DNA from: Thiolinea disciformis DSM 14473
GTDB lineage: Bacteria > Pseudomonadota > Gammaproteobacteria > Thiotrichales > Thiotrichaceae
Direction of reading: 5' to 3'
Length of the DNA stretch: 64,000 bases
Assembly (NCBI RefSeq): GCF_000371925.1
Contig: NZ_AQVE01000001.1
Coordinates: 248,001 to 312,000 of the forward strand
The position numbers were made by a program, and so were the translations under genes. The number at the start of each line of letters is the position of its first letter. Positions within the stretch are counted from its first letter, which is position 1. The notes under the pieces were generated by a model that had not been told where the DNA came from, made no database searches, and saw nothing but the letters and a program-made list of their open reading frames with translations. Shown here piece by piece: positions 8,445 to 16,453 of the stretch.

Positions 8445-10106
8445 TTAGGCAAGCGGCAGGTGCAACAGAAATTCTGCGCCTTCGGTGGCTGAGCCGAGCT
8501 GAATATGCCCATTATAGGCTTTCAATAAGGATAGGCTAATTTCCAGACCTAAGCCTGTGCCGCCGGTATTGCGGCGTGTTGTGAAGAACGGTGTGAAGAT
8601 ACGTTCGCGATTGGCCGCAGAAATACCTTCACCGTTGTCATGCACTTGTAATTGAAGTTGGTGGTGAATTGGTTGGCCGCGAATCACTACTTTAGTGGCC
8701 CCGTGCGACAAGCTATTATCAAATAAATTACATAGCACCGTTTCCAAGGCATCAGGTGCAATAGCCAATTCTACATTGGGTGATTCCAATAATTCCAAGC
8801 TTAAACCACGCTCTTGATAGCGATTTTTCACGGTTTGTAAGAAGTCTGGCCAAGGGGTGGTTTGAGTGCTGGGTTCTAGGGCATCAGCACGCGCTAATTC
8901 TAATAAACGGTTGACCAGATTTTTGAGGCGTTGTGTATCGCTGAGTAAATTATCCAAAAAATGCTGGCGACGCTCGGGAGTCATGGCGTCAAAATGTTCT
9001 TGTAATAATTCCAAAGCACCTTGCATGGAGGTTAGTGGGGTTTTGAATTCGTGTGAAACATGAGTAGCGAAGCGGCGGATATAGTCAGAGCGCTCGGCCA
9101 AGGTGTGTGACATCGACGCGAAACTGTCGGATAGTTGGGCGATCTCATAAGTGACGGGGTGTTTAATAGGCGCAATTTTGGTTTGTTCACCTTTAGCGAC
9201 TAATTGGGTTTGATGGATGAGTTCGCGAATCGGGCGCGAAATACTGGACGATACAAACACTACTAAAAATATAGCAATCGCCAATAATAAAGCGGTCACC
9301 ATATATAGTTTATCTTGTACGGTATAGAGGTGCTTCAGGATGTTTTTGGGGGTGCGTGAAAGGTAGATGACCCCTTGTAAACGCTGCCCCTCCATAATGG
9401 GAAAAGCCGTAAAAACACGAATATTTGTGCCGCGACTAATGGAATATAACGGCGGAGAAGGTTCGTCCGAGCGACGCTGACGAATCGTACTGGCGTAATA
9501 GCCACTCAGGGCTTGTTTGATCTCGGGAATATGGGCCATCGAAAGACGATTTTCTTCTCGCCCACCCACTACAAGACCATTCATGTCTAAAATACGCACG
9601 CCAACCAAGGTGACTTGCTGCGTGTTTTGAATCACCGATTGCATCGCCTTGCCGACCTTAAGTGCATAGGGATCTGGCAAGGGTTGCGACAGGGCCCAAG
9701 CAGGTGGACGAGGCGGTAAAATCGGACGTACTAAATCTAATTCGGGTGTGATCGGAGTATAATAGGCTTCCGGTGTTGGGGTTTGACGGCTGGTGCTGGC
9801 ATAAACTTTACTGGGTACAGCCGGTATCATTTTGCCCCCAATCAAGGGTGAATCGGGCGTCAGATAACCATAAGTTTTAGGGTTTGGATGAATAAAGCTA
9901 ATAATTTGTCGGTAATTGGCGGCTAATACGGCCGATTGAGAAATTAATTCCAGCTCGGTTTGGCGTACCAATTCATTTTCATAGATGCGAAAAAAGTATA
10001 AGCCGGCTAATGGCAAGAGCAGCAAAGTTAACATCATAATCAATAAGATGCTGCGTAAGCTGAATCGAATACGACGCGGAAGTGGAAGCTGAGCATTAAT
10101 TAACAT
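8445..10106 (-). CDS. Membrane sensor histidine kinase (CreC/ChvG-like)
   Basis: A 553-residue two-component sensor. One membrane segment near 18-40, a large periplasmic domain to about 265 with a proline-rich stretch (about 100-145), a second membrane segment at 268-290, HAMP linker (291-340), dimerisation/phosphoacceptor helix with HVSHEFKTPLTS (His about 352), and an ATPase domain with N-box DNSLSHGA and G boxes DNGEG and GGTGLGLE. It overlaps the response regulator gene by 7 bp, which in turn overlaps an M23 peptidase gene, so all three form one operon. CreC- and ChvG-type kinases are the nearest I can name; the signal is unknown. Confidence 0.92.
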   Translation of the reverse strand: MLINAQLPLPRRIRFSLRSILLIMMLTLLLLPLAGLYFFRIYENELVRQTELELISQSAVLAANYRQIISFIHPNPKTYGYLTPDSPLIGGKMIPAVPSKVYASTSRQTPTPEAYYTPITPELDLVRPILPPRPPAWALSQPLPDPYALKVGKAMQSVIQNTQQVTLVGVRILDMNGLVVGGREENRLSMAHIPEIKQALSGYYASTIRQRRSDEPSPPLYSISRGTNIRVFTAFPIMEGQRLQGVIYLSRTPKNILKHLYTVQDKLYMVTALLLAIAIFLVVFVSSSISRPIRELIHQTQLVAKGEQTKIAPIKHPVTYEIAQLSDSFASMSHTLAERSDYIRRFATHVSHEFKTPLTSMQGALELLQEHFDAMTPERRQHFLDNLLSDTQRLKNLVNRLLELARADALEPSTQTTPWPDFLQTVKNRYQERGLSLELLESPNVELAIAPDALETVLCNLFDNSLSHGATKVVIRGQPIHHQLQLQVHDNGEGISAANRERIFTPFFTTRRNTGGTGLGLEISLSLLKAYNGHIQLGSATEGAEFLLHLPLA

Positions 10107-10792
10107 GCGGCGAGCTTATAACCAACACCATGAACCGTTTCAATCACGGCCTCACAGCCTACTTCAGCGAATTTTTGGCGAATATGGCGCACATGACTAT
10201 CGATAGTGCGATCACTCACATACACATTATTGTCATACGCTTGCTGCATAATGAGGTCGCGATTAAAAACACGATTGGGCGCTCGTACTAGCAGCAGTAA
10301 CATGGCAAATTCGGTAGCTGTTAGACTGACTAACTGCCCATCCCAACGTACTTGATGTTGTTCGGGGCTCATGCTGAGTTTACCGCGCTGGATTTCATCT
10401 TCCGCTTTGGTTTCTTCATTACGAACTGGTGTTGAGCGTTTTAGAATCGCATTGATGCGTGCTACCAATTCGCGTGGGCTAAACGGTTTAGTGACATAAT
10501 CATCACCGCCAATTTCGAGACCTAAGATACGGTCAATTTCATCATCACGCGACGATAGAAATAGAATGGGCACATTAGAGGATTTACGCAATTCGCGGCA
10601 CACTTCCAAGCCATCCATTTCCGGCATATTAATATCCAGTACGATCAGGTGCGCTGGTTGTTTACGGAAAGTCTCTACTGCTTGACGACCATCTTCGGCG
10701 AGCGTGACTTGCATCCCCGCTTTTTCTAAAGCAAAGCTAATCACGTCACGGATATGTAGGTCGTCATCAGCCACTAGAATATGTTTACTCAT
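10100..10792 (-). CDS. OmpR-family response regulator
   Basis: A 230-residue DNA-binding response regulator. The receiver domain has the acidic pair D9/D10 (ADDD), phosphoacceptor D53 (LDINMPE), the switch serine in LFLSSRD and the conserved lysine in YVTKPFS. The C-terminal winged helix (about 135-228) has TATEFAMLLLL and the recognition region DRTIDSHVRHIRQKF. It overlaps both its sensor kinase and the M23 peptidase gene, so it is likely autoregulated with them. CreB-like in layout; the regulon is unknown. Confidence 0.94.
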   Translation of the reverse strand: MSKHILVADDDLHIRDVISFALEKAGMQVTLAEDGRQAVETFRKQPAHLIVLDINMPEMDGLEVCRELRKSSNVPILFLSSRDDEIDRILGLEIGGDDYVTKPFSPRELVARINAILKRSTPVRNEETKAEDEIQRGKLSMSPEQHQVRWDGQLVSLTATEFAMLLLLVRAPNRVFNRDLIMQQAYDNNVYVSDRTIDSHVRHIRQKFAEVGCEAVIETVHGVGYKLAAC

Positions 10793-11309
10793 GGTTTACA
10801 CTCGCTTTGCGCAGCAGAGGATCAGGATTCACAAAAAACATTTTATGCCATGCTTGCGGTGCTGTGCGATCTAATTGACGAAGTAGCGGGAAAAGGCTGC
10901 GGATTGCATAATGCAGGTGTGGTGCTTTGCCGCTAGCGTTGCCGGTGGAACCCACTGTACCAAGCGCCTGTCCTGATTTAACGATTTGTCCGGCGCTCAC
11001 CGTGCTTTGTTGAAGATGCGCATAGTAATGTACACGCCAATGCGCACTTAAAATCCAAACGAAATTTCCACCCATTTCATCATAGTCAGCATTCAGTACC
11101 AATCCGCTAGCGGCGGCAATGACAGGCGTGCCTTGTTTGGCGAAGATGTCGATACCTTTATGGGCTCCGGATCGTCCCCACGGATAGTACCAAAAGGAGC
11201 GCGGATTCCAGTCGGCTGGCGTAGCACCCTGCACTGGAATCCGAACCGATTCTGGGAGCAAAAATCCCAGTGCTACGATGGACATTAAGAAGAGGATTAT
11301 TTTTTTCAT
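10785..11309 (-). CDS. Secreted M23 (LytM) peptidase
   Basis: A 174-residue exported zinc peptidase-like protein. N-terminal hydrophobic signal (MKKIILFLMSIVALGFLL), then a LytM domain with metal-site residues in HKGIDI (HxxxD) and HLHYA (HxH), plus the upstream histidine in VHYYAHL. Such enzymes cleave peptidoglycan cross-bridges. It is the first gene of an operon with the response regulator and kinase, overlapping the regulator by 8 bp. Linking a wall hydrolase to a two-component system suggests envelope sensing, which is inference. Confidence 0.9.
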   Translation of the reverse strand: MKKIILFLMSIVALGFLLPESVRIPVQGATPADWNPRSFWYYPWGRSGAHKGIDIFAKQGTPVIAAASGLVLNADYDEMGGNFVWILSAHWRVHYYAHLQQSTVSAGQIVKSGQALGTVGSTGNASGKAPHLHYAIRSLFPLLRQLDRTAPQAWHKMFFVNPDPLLRKASVNHE

Positions 11310-11459
11310 CGTCCAACTTTCCGGTTTAGCTGAGAGAGTTCGAAGACTAGCTTAGGATTTGAACGTGCAGCTACGGTGTGGAGTGTGCTGAGAAATCGCA
11401 GAGCTTTTGTGCAGATACTGTGCAGTTTGACCCACTAAACTCCCGTAAGCAGTCTTTGA

Positions 11460-11497
11460 TCCCTCATTTAAGGGAGGTGATTTTTTAAGCTTCACCT
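11460..11497 (+). promoter_or_regulatory. Overlapping hairpins in the LysM gene leader
   Basis: TCCCT/AGGGA (11460-11464 with 11471-11475) is followed by T6 at 11481-11486. A second stem, AGGTGA/TCACCT (11475-11480 with 11492-11497), overlaps the first at one base and its G/U extension would compete with it. This sits 100 bp upstream of the LysM start. It could be an attenuator; the stems are short. Confidence 0.3.
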
Positions 11498-11596
11498 TTA
11501 TTCAAGGGAGTTTCAAACTTAGTGCTTTGATTGATACTGGCTTCATGGTCAACCAGCAGACCGAAACAAACAAACTTCAATCTTAGGAGCACAGTC

Positions 11597-12028
11597 ATGA
11601 AAGTTCGTCACATCGTCGCCAGTATCTTAGCCTTCACTATCACAGCGGTTTCAGGCGCAAGCTTTGCCGATAGTATGCGCACTTATGTTAGCCAACCCAT
11701 GACTAACATTTCCACTCACCATGGTCATGCTACCCCACGTGCTACAACGAGCATTAGTGTAGTAGGCGATTATGGTTTAGGTATGCGCCCAGCGATTCGT
11801 GTGGATCGTCATGGTGCACGTTATCACCAAGATCGTTTCGAAAAGCGTTGGGGCAAAAACTGGAATAAGCATCATAACTACAAAGTCATCGTGGTAAGAC
11901 CCGGTGATACCTTATCCAAAATTGCAGCACGTCGTGGTACTACCGTTTCACGCTTAATGCGCCTCAATAATATGAGTGCTTATGAAGCCAACCACATCGA
12001 AATCGGTCAGTTATTGCGTGTTTCTTAA
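11597..12028 (+). CDS. Secreted LysM-domain protein
   Basis: A 143-residue exported protein with a C-terminal LysM domain. The open frame extends to 11531, but the ATG at 11597 has TAGGAG 7 nt upstream and starts a good signal peptide (cleavage near FA-DS), so that start is chosen. The middle (about 25-90) is rich in histidine, arginine and tyrosine and shows no known domain. LysM (about 97-143) has VVRPGDTLSKIA and ends in GQLLRVS, so the protein should bind peptidoglycan. It diverges from the M23 operon. A strong terminator follows. Confidence 0.85.
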   Translation: MKVRHIVASILAFTITAVSGASFADSMRTYVSQPMTNISTHHGHATPRATTSISVVGDYGLGMRPAIRVDRHGARYHQDRFEKRWGKNWNKHHNYKVIVVRPGDTLSKIAARRGTTVSRLMRLNNMSAYEANHIEIGQLLRVS

Positions 12029-12054
12029 TGCTTAATAAGTAATAGGGTTTTGGA

Positions 12055-12090
12055 AGTAGGCTGATTCTTGGGGGAATTAGTCTACTTTTT
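12055..12090 (+). terminator. Rho-independent terminator of the LysM gene
   Basis: A 13-bp stem (12055-12067 with 12074-12086, two G-U pairs), 6-nt loop, followed by TTTT. It starts 27 bp past the LysM stop codon. Confidence 0.85.
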
Positions 12091-12201
12091 GCCGATGCGC
12101 CTTGAGAAGCCGCTTCAATAGGCGCAACTTGTAAAATACGGGATTCCTTGTATAGTGTCCCACATGAATCAACAGACACTTTTTACTCTATCCATCCTCG
12201 G

Positions 12202-12290
12202 CTGGCTAAGTCTCCGCGATACCTCACGGAGCAGCTAGTTTTATCGTTATTGGCTGCGGGATAACCCTCAGCTAAGTCTTTTTATCCCGT
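12202..12290 (+). ncRNA. Two-hairpin structured leader of the EamA transporter gene
   Basis: Hairpin A: CTGGCT/AGCTAG arms (12202-12207 with 12233-12238, one G-U) stacked on CTCCG/CGGAG (12212-12216 with 12227-12231), followed by TTTTA. Hairpin B: GCGGGATAA/TTATCCCGT (12256-12264 with 12282-12290, one G-U), loop 17 nt, ending 10 nt before the AGGAG site. The 9-mer GCTAAGTCT occurs in both hairpins (12205-12213 and 12271-12279). Possible cis-regulatory RNA; I do not recognise a known riboswitch class. Confidence 0.4.
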
Positions 12291-12311
12291 AGTGCTTTTA
12301 GGAGTACCTTC

Positions 12312-13226
12312 ATGCGGGAACAAGCCTTAACATCTTTCACCACAAAACACCATTTTCGTATCGGGTTGTGGTTAGCGTTTGGCGGCACCGTGCTCTTTGC
12401 GGTGAAATCTATTTTTATCAAACTCGCTTATGCACAAGGCGTGGATACGGTTACATTGCTAACCTTGCGTATGCTGGTGGCAGCACCTTTTTATCTCGGT
12501 GTGCTGTTGTGGCTTTTTTATAAAACTCCTCTCACTCCACCCGTTCACTCTGATCTCGGTATGATGATTGGGCTGGGTTTCATCGGCTATTATTTCTCAT
12601 CGTTTCTCGATATGCAGGGATTGAATTACATCTCGGCACAGTTAGAACGCTTAATGCTCTATACCTATCCGATTATGACCACTTTATTGGGCTGGTTAGT
12701 GTTTCGCGAGGTGATTACTAAACGCATCATGCTAGCCTTGTTGTTCACTTATAGCGGTGTCTTATTGCTCTATGCACATGAAGCCAAATTAAGTGGTGCG
12801 CATGTAAGCTTAGGTGCAGTTTTGGTAGGAATTGCCGCCTTCAGTTTTGCGTTTTACGTGGTGTTTAGCAAACGTGTGATTGGTCGAGTGGGTAGCACCC
12901 TGTTTACCAGCATCGCCATGTTAGCAGCGACGGGGTTTGTGTTTATCCATTTCTTAGTCACGCATCCTGTGAGTGCTTTATGGGTCAATGCTAATGCATG
13001 GTTTTATGCGATCCTCTTAGGTTTTTTCAGTACCGTTTTGCCGAGTTTTATGTTGAGTGAAGCGATTGGGCGCATTGGGTCAGCGCGTGCCAGCATCATG
13101 GGTACAGCAGGCCCAATTATTACCATTTTATTAGCGGTCATGTTCTTGAATGAGCCATTCGGTTGGACGCATTTACTCGGGATGGCTTTGGTTATTGGGG
13201 GCGTGAGTTTATTGGGTAAGAAGTAA
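12312..13226 (+). CDS. EamA-family (DMT) inner-membrane transporter
   Basis: A 304-residue protein of the drug/metabolite transporter superfamily: ten hydrophobic segments in two EamA repeats (about 15-145 and 165-300), with the repeat-end pattern GWLVFREVI in the first half and MFLNEPFG in the second. AGGAG 7 nt upstream supports the start. It stands alone, preceded by a 120-bp leader with two hairpins. The substrate (amino acid, metabolite or drug efflux) cannot be inferred. Confidence 0.9.
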   Translation: MREQALTSFTTKHHFRIGLWLAFGGTVLFAVKSIFIKLAYAQGVDTVTLLTLRMLVAAPFYLGVLLWLFYKTPLTPPVHSDLGMMIGLGFIGYYFSSFLDMQGLNYISAQLERLMLYTYPIMTTLLGWLVFREVITKRIMLALLFTYSGVLLLYAHEAKLSGAHVSLGAVLVGIAAFSFAFYVVFSKRVIGRVGSTLFTSIAMLAATGFVFIHFLVTHPVSALWVNANAWFYAILLGFFSTVLPSFMLSEAIGRIGSARASIMGTAGPIITILLAVMFLNEPFGWTHLLGMALVIGGVSLLGKK

Positions 13227-13231
13227 GATGA

Positions 13232-13260
13232 CGAGGGTGGGTTAGCGTGTTTCGCCCTCG
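13232..13260. repeat. Hairpin after the EamA gene
   Basis: CGAGGGTG (13232-13239) pairs with CGCCCTCG (13253-13260), 8 bp with one G-U, in the gap between convergent genes. No T tract follows on either strand. A second perfect stem, CCCTAAG/CTTAGGG (13320-13326 with 13331-13337), overlaps the stop codon of the opposite gene. They may end transcription from both sides or block exonucleases. Confidence 0.4.
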
Positions 13261-13331
13261 GTTGAACAATGGCTCAAAGCCCAGTCTAATAGCTAAGCTG
13301 AAGCAGTTTTACACACTTTCCCTAAGCTTGC

Positions 13332-14057
13332 TTAGGGTTCAAAACGCAAGGCATCCTTAATTTCATCCAAAGCCCAAGTTTTCCCCTTGAATGCCTCCGT
13401 GGATTTTTTGTGACGCGGACTGGACATGCTGCCGGAAGTGGTTTGGCACTGGCCTTTCTGCCAGTCTATTTTTACTTCATTGAACATGGCGGTAGCACGA
13501 TTCGTTTTGGATTGTTGGTAGCTAGTTAGGATTAAGCCATTCTGATCAGGTTTGAACTGAAAAATTTGTTCAATGCGTTGCCCACCAGCGGCATTAGAAC
13601 GCGTTTGGCTAAAGCGAAACTCCAAGACCTGATCCTGAATAGCAATATGCGCTAGTGTTTCGTCTTTGGTTTCAGAAGGTTTTGCGGGCAAGAACTTTGC
13701 GTAGCTTAAGACTTTAACAGGTTCACCACTCAATACCACGACCAAACGCCTACCATTAAGAGGATGTTGATTTTGCCAGAGGCGGATCAATGCTTTGGGT
13801 GGTTTTACGAAGGCGGGCAGGGATTGGGGTGCTTCTTGAGGAGCTGCTTCCAATACTATCGCGTAATCAGTTTTTTGATCCTGATTCAATAAGCCAGCGC
13901 TTAGCGCTATCGCTTGCCAATGCGGCGGAATATAGGATTTTACCGCAGCCAGATCATGGGCGTCTAAGGCTGAGTAGGGTGTACTAAAAGGATTGCTTGC
14001 CGCAAGACTGGGTGTAGCACAACATAAAATAACTAAGCTAAAGATAAATCTAATCAT
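13332..14057 (-). CDS. Secreted protein of unknown function
   Basis: About 241 residues from the ATG at 14057 (an upstream in-frame ATG at 14069 is possible). It has a clear signal peptide (MIRFIFSLVILCCATPSLAA). The mature part includes PPHWQAIALSAGLLNQDQKTDYAIVLE and RLVVVLSGEPVKVLSY, patterns of alternating strands, and a late cysteine in KGQCQTT. I do not recognise a family. It faces the EamA gene and diverges from the flavin reductase gene. Likely periplasmic. Confidence 0.75.
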   Translation of the reverse strand: MIRFIFSLVILCCATPSLAASNPFSTPYSALDAHDLAAVKSYIPPHWQAIALSAGLLNQDQKTDYAIVLEAAPQEAPQSLPAFVKPPKALIRLWQNQHPLNGRRLVVVLSGEPVKVLSYAKFLPAKPSETKDETLAHIAIQDQVLEFRFSQTRSNAAGGQRIEQIFQFKPDQNGLILTSYQQSKTNRATAMFNEVKIDWQKGQCQTTSGSMSSPRHKKSTEAFKGKTWALDEIKDALRFEP

Positions 14058-14158
14058 AGTGCTAAGCATAGCATAAGCAAAGCCGTGTAGAACTCTGGGG
14101 ATTTGTCGTGTGATGTGTCTCAGTCTAAAATGGTTTTTTTAGCTTAGGCACGCGCACT

Positions 14159-15199
14159 ATGTACACAGTTACAGTGAATCCATCCGGTCAACAATTTACG
14201 GTTGAAGAAGGTGAGAATGTTCTTGAAGCAGGTTTGCGCCAAGGGATTGCTTTGCCTTATAGCTGTCGTGGCGGTTCTTGTGGGTCGTGTTTGACCCAGA
14301 TTGAAAAAGGCATTGTGGATTACCCAGAAGGTGAGCCGCTTGCGCTTGCGCCTTACGATATGGAGCGTGGCAAAGCCTTATTATGTCAAGCAGTAGCTAT
14401 GACGGATTTGGTTGTGCATAACCCTCAGGTCGGCGTGGAGCCTGAGTTAGAGGTGAAGACCTTGCCTGCTCGTGTCGAGAAAATGCGCAAATTAAATCAT
14501 GATGTGATGGAGTTAACCCTAAAATTGCCTGCTACGGAGCGAATGCGGTTTCGGGCGGGACAATATATTGAAGTTATTTTGCGTGATGGTAAGCGCCGCG
14601 CCTTTTCACTCGCCAATGCGCCTTATGATGACCAATATTTAGAATTGCATATTCGCCACGTACCAGGCGGCCAATTCACCACGCAAGTCTTCGGCGAGAT
14701 GAAGGAAAAAGCGCTGTTGCGTATTGAAGGGCCATTAGGAAATTTCTATCTACGCGACTCGGATCGCCCCATCCTCTTAATCGGCGGCGGCACAGGCTTT
14801 GCACCACTCAAAAGCATAGTGGAGCAGCTCAAAGCTAAGGGTATTGACAAACCCGTGAAGTTCTATTGGGGAGTGCGTAGTCAAGCGGATTTATACATGG
14901 ATTATTTGCCGCGTGATTGGGCTTCGCGCTCGCCATTATTCAATTATGTGCCTGTATTGTCCGAACCAAAGCCAGAAGATCAGTGGCAAGGTCGTACTGG
15001 TTGGGTGCATCAAGCGGTCTTGGAAGATAATAGTGATTTAGCAAGCTATGATGTTTATTTAAGTGGCCCACCGCCTATGATTCAAGCCGCACGTGTGGCG
15101 TTTATGGAGCGTGGTTTACCTAGCGAACAAATGTATTCTGACTCGTTTGAATATGGTTTAGATACCTTGCGTGCGCTCAGTGCTGAGGCGAAAGCATGA
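14159..15199 (+). CDS. 2Fe-2S/FAD/NAD(P)H reductase (CDP-glucoseen reductase-like)
   Basis: A 346-residue electron-transfer reductase. N-terminal plant-type ferredoxin domain (1-90) with cluster cysteines in SCRGGSCGSC and LLCQA; FAD domain (about 100-200) with RAFSLANAP; NAD(P)H domain (about 200-340) with GGGTGFAPLKS and YLSGPPPMI. Proteins of this layout are often named CDP-6-deoxy-3,4-glucoseen reductase, but the name is by homology and no CDP-sugar genes are nearby. The stop overlaps the HIT gene start, so the two are coupled. A role as reductase for an oxygenase or prenylated-flavin system is possible. Confidence 0.88.
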   Translation: MYTVTVNPSGQQFTVEEGENVLEAGLRQGIALPYSCRGGSCGSCLTQIEKGIVDYPEGEPLALAPYDMERGKALLCQAVAMTDLVVHNPQVGVEPELEVKTLPARVEKMRKLNHDVMELTLKLPATERMRFRAGQYIEVILRDGKRRAFSLANAPYDDQYLELHIRHVPGGQFTTQVFGEMKEKALLRIEGPLGNFYLRDSDRPILLIGGGTGFAPLKSIVEQLKAKGIDKPVKFYWGVRSQADLYMDYLPRDWASRSPLFNYVPVLSEPKPEDQWQGRTGWVHQAVLEDNSDLASYDVYLSGPPPMIQAARVAFMERGLPSEQMYSDSFEYGLDTLRALSAEAKA

Positions 15200-15603
15200 G
15201 TTTTGAACTCCATGCGCAATTAGCGGCAGATTGTTTTGTGGTGGGCGATTTGGAGCTATGCCGTTTATTGCTAATGAACGATAGCCATTATCCGTGGTTT
15301 ATTCTCGTGCCACGCCGTGCGGGTATTCGTGAAATTATTGAGTTAAGTGAGGATGAGCGTCGGCAATTATGGCAGGAGTCGGATTGGCTCAGTCGTGAAT
15401 TAATGCGTCACTTTCAACCCGATAAGCTGAATATCGCGGCGTTGGGTAATATGGTTCCGCAATTGCATTTGCATCATATTGCGCGTTTCAAAAGCGATGC
15501 TGCATGGCCTGCACCGGTGTGGGGAAAGCATCCCGCGCAGGCCTATACGCCTGAGCAAGCACAAGATCGTATTCAGGCGATGCAGGCTGCTTTTAAGCTT
15601 TAG
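15196..15603 (+). CDS. HIT-family protein
   Basis: A 135-residue histidine-triad protein. The active-site region QLHLHHIARF keeps the HxHxH-type pattern, and PWFILVPRRAG is the usual strand preceding it. Family members are nucleotide hydrolases or transferases acting on dinucleotides or phosphoramidates. It overlaps the reductase gene by 4 bp, and its stop codon overlaps the stop of the convergent znuB gene (15600-15603). Confidence 0.88.
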   Translation: MSFELHAQLAADCFVVGDLELCRLLLMNDSHYPWFILVPRRAGIREIIELSEDERRQLWQESDWLSRELMRHFQPDKLNIAALGNMVPQLHLHHIARFKSDAAWPAPVWGKHPAQAYTPEQAQDRIQAMQAAFKL

Positions 15604-16451
15604 AGCGATGCTATGCTGCGCCGTGCTAAACGTTGGGCACGGTAGCGGCGCACGATTTCTGAGCCTACATAAGCACTGCCAGCTAGCAGAATAATCGTAG
15701 GTCCTGCAGGTAAATCGGGTGCATACGATAAGGCTAAACCACCCGAAGTAAAAATACTACCTAATACCGTAGCGATCACCATCATTTTGCCGAGTGAATG
15801 CACATAATGCCCAGCAATCGCTGCTGGCAAAGTAAGGAGTGCAATGACCAAAATTAATCCCACCACATGAATGAGTAACACTACTGTGACAGCGATTAGG
15901 CACAGTAATAATAAATAGAAAAAGGTCACGGGCACATTGCGTAAGCGTGCAAATTCCTCATCGAAAATCACCGCAAGGAATTGGTGATAAAATAGCCCCA
16001 CCAGTAGAAGCAAAAGCACATTTAAGCCTGCCATCAACCATAAATCTTGTTCGGGGACGAGTAGGATATTGCCGAATAAGTAGCTGGTGAGATTGCTGGT
16101 ATAACCCGGGGTTTGGGAGATAAATAAGAGGCCAATCGCCATGCCAATCGCCCAAAGTGCGCCAATCAAGGTATCCTCTTGGGCTTGCCAGTGCAGATGA
16201 ATCCAGCCCATTAAAAGGGCGGAGAGAATCGCCGCCACCAAAGCCCCCAATAACGGGTCAAAACCATAATAAGCCGCTGCGCCCATGCCAGCTAAGACAG
16301 AGTGGGCAATGCCACCGGCCAGAAAGGTAATACGCTTAACAACGACAAAGGTACCCACAACACCGCAGCCAAGGCTGGCAAGTAAACCGGCGATCAACGC
16401 CATTTGTAGAAAACTTTGCGTGCTAAGCGCTTGTAGAAATTCAGTGATCAT
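15600..16451 (-). CDS. znuB: Zinc ABC transporter permease
   Basis: Inner-membrane permease of a zinc (possibly manganese) importer, 283 residues with eight or nine hydrophobic segments, in the ABC-3 family. GCGVVGTFVVVKRITFLAGG at the N-terminus and GHYVHSLGKMM before the last segments are typical. The start is 2 bp after the stop of znuC. The C-terminus runs into the convergent HIT gene with overlapping stop codons. Confidence 0.9.
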   Translation of the reverse strand: MITEFLQALSTQSFLQMALIAGLLASLGCGVVGTFVVVKRITFLAGGIAHSVLAGMGAAAYYGFDPLLGALVAAILSALLMGWIHLHWQAQEDTLIGALWAIGMAIGLLFISQTPGYTSNLTSYLFGNILLVPEQDLWLMAGLNVLLLLLVGLFYHQFLAVIFDEEFARLRNVPVTFFYLLLLCLIAVTVVLLIHVVGLILVIALLTLPAAIAGHYVHSLGKMMVIATVLGSIFTSGGLALSYAPDLPAGPTIILLAGSAYVGSEIVRRYRAQRLARRSIASL

Positions 16452-16453
16452 CT

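Noticed and set aside
11964-12179. Minus-strand open frame across the LysM 3' end
   Set aside because: It runs through a perfect plus-strand terminator and has no start signal.
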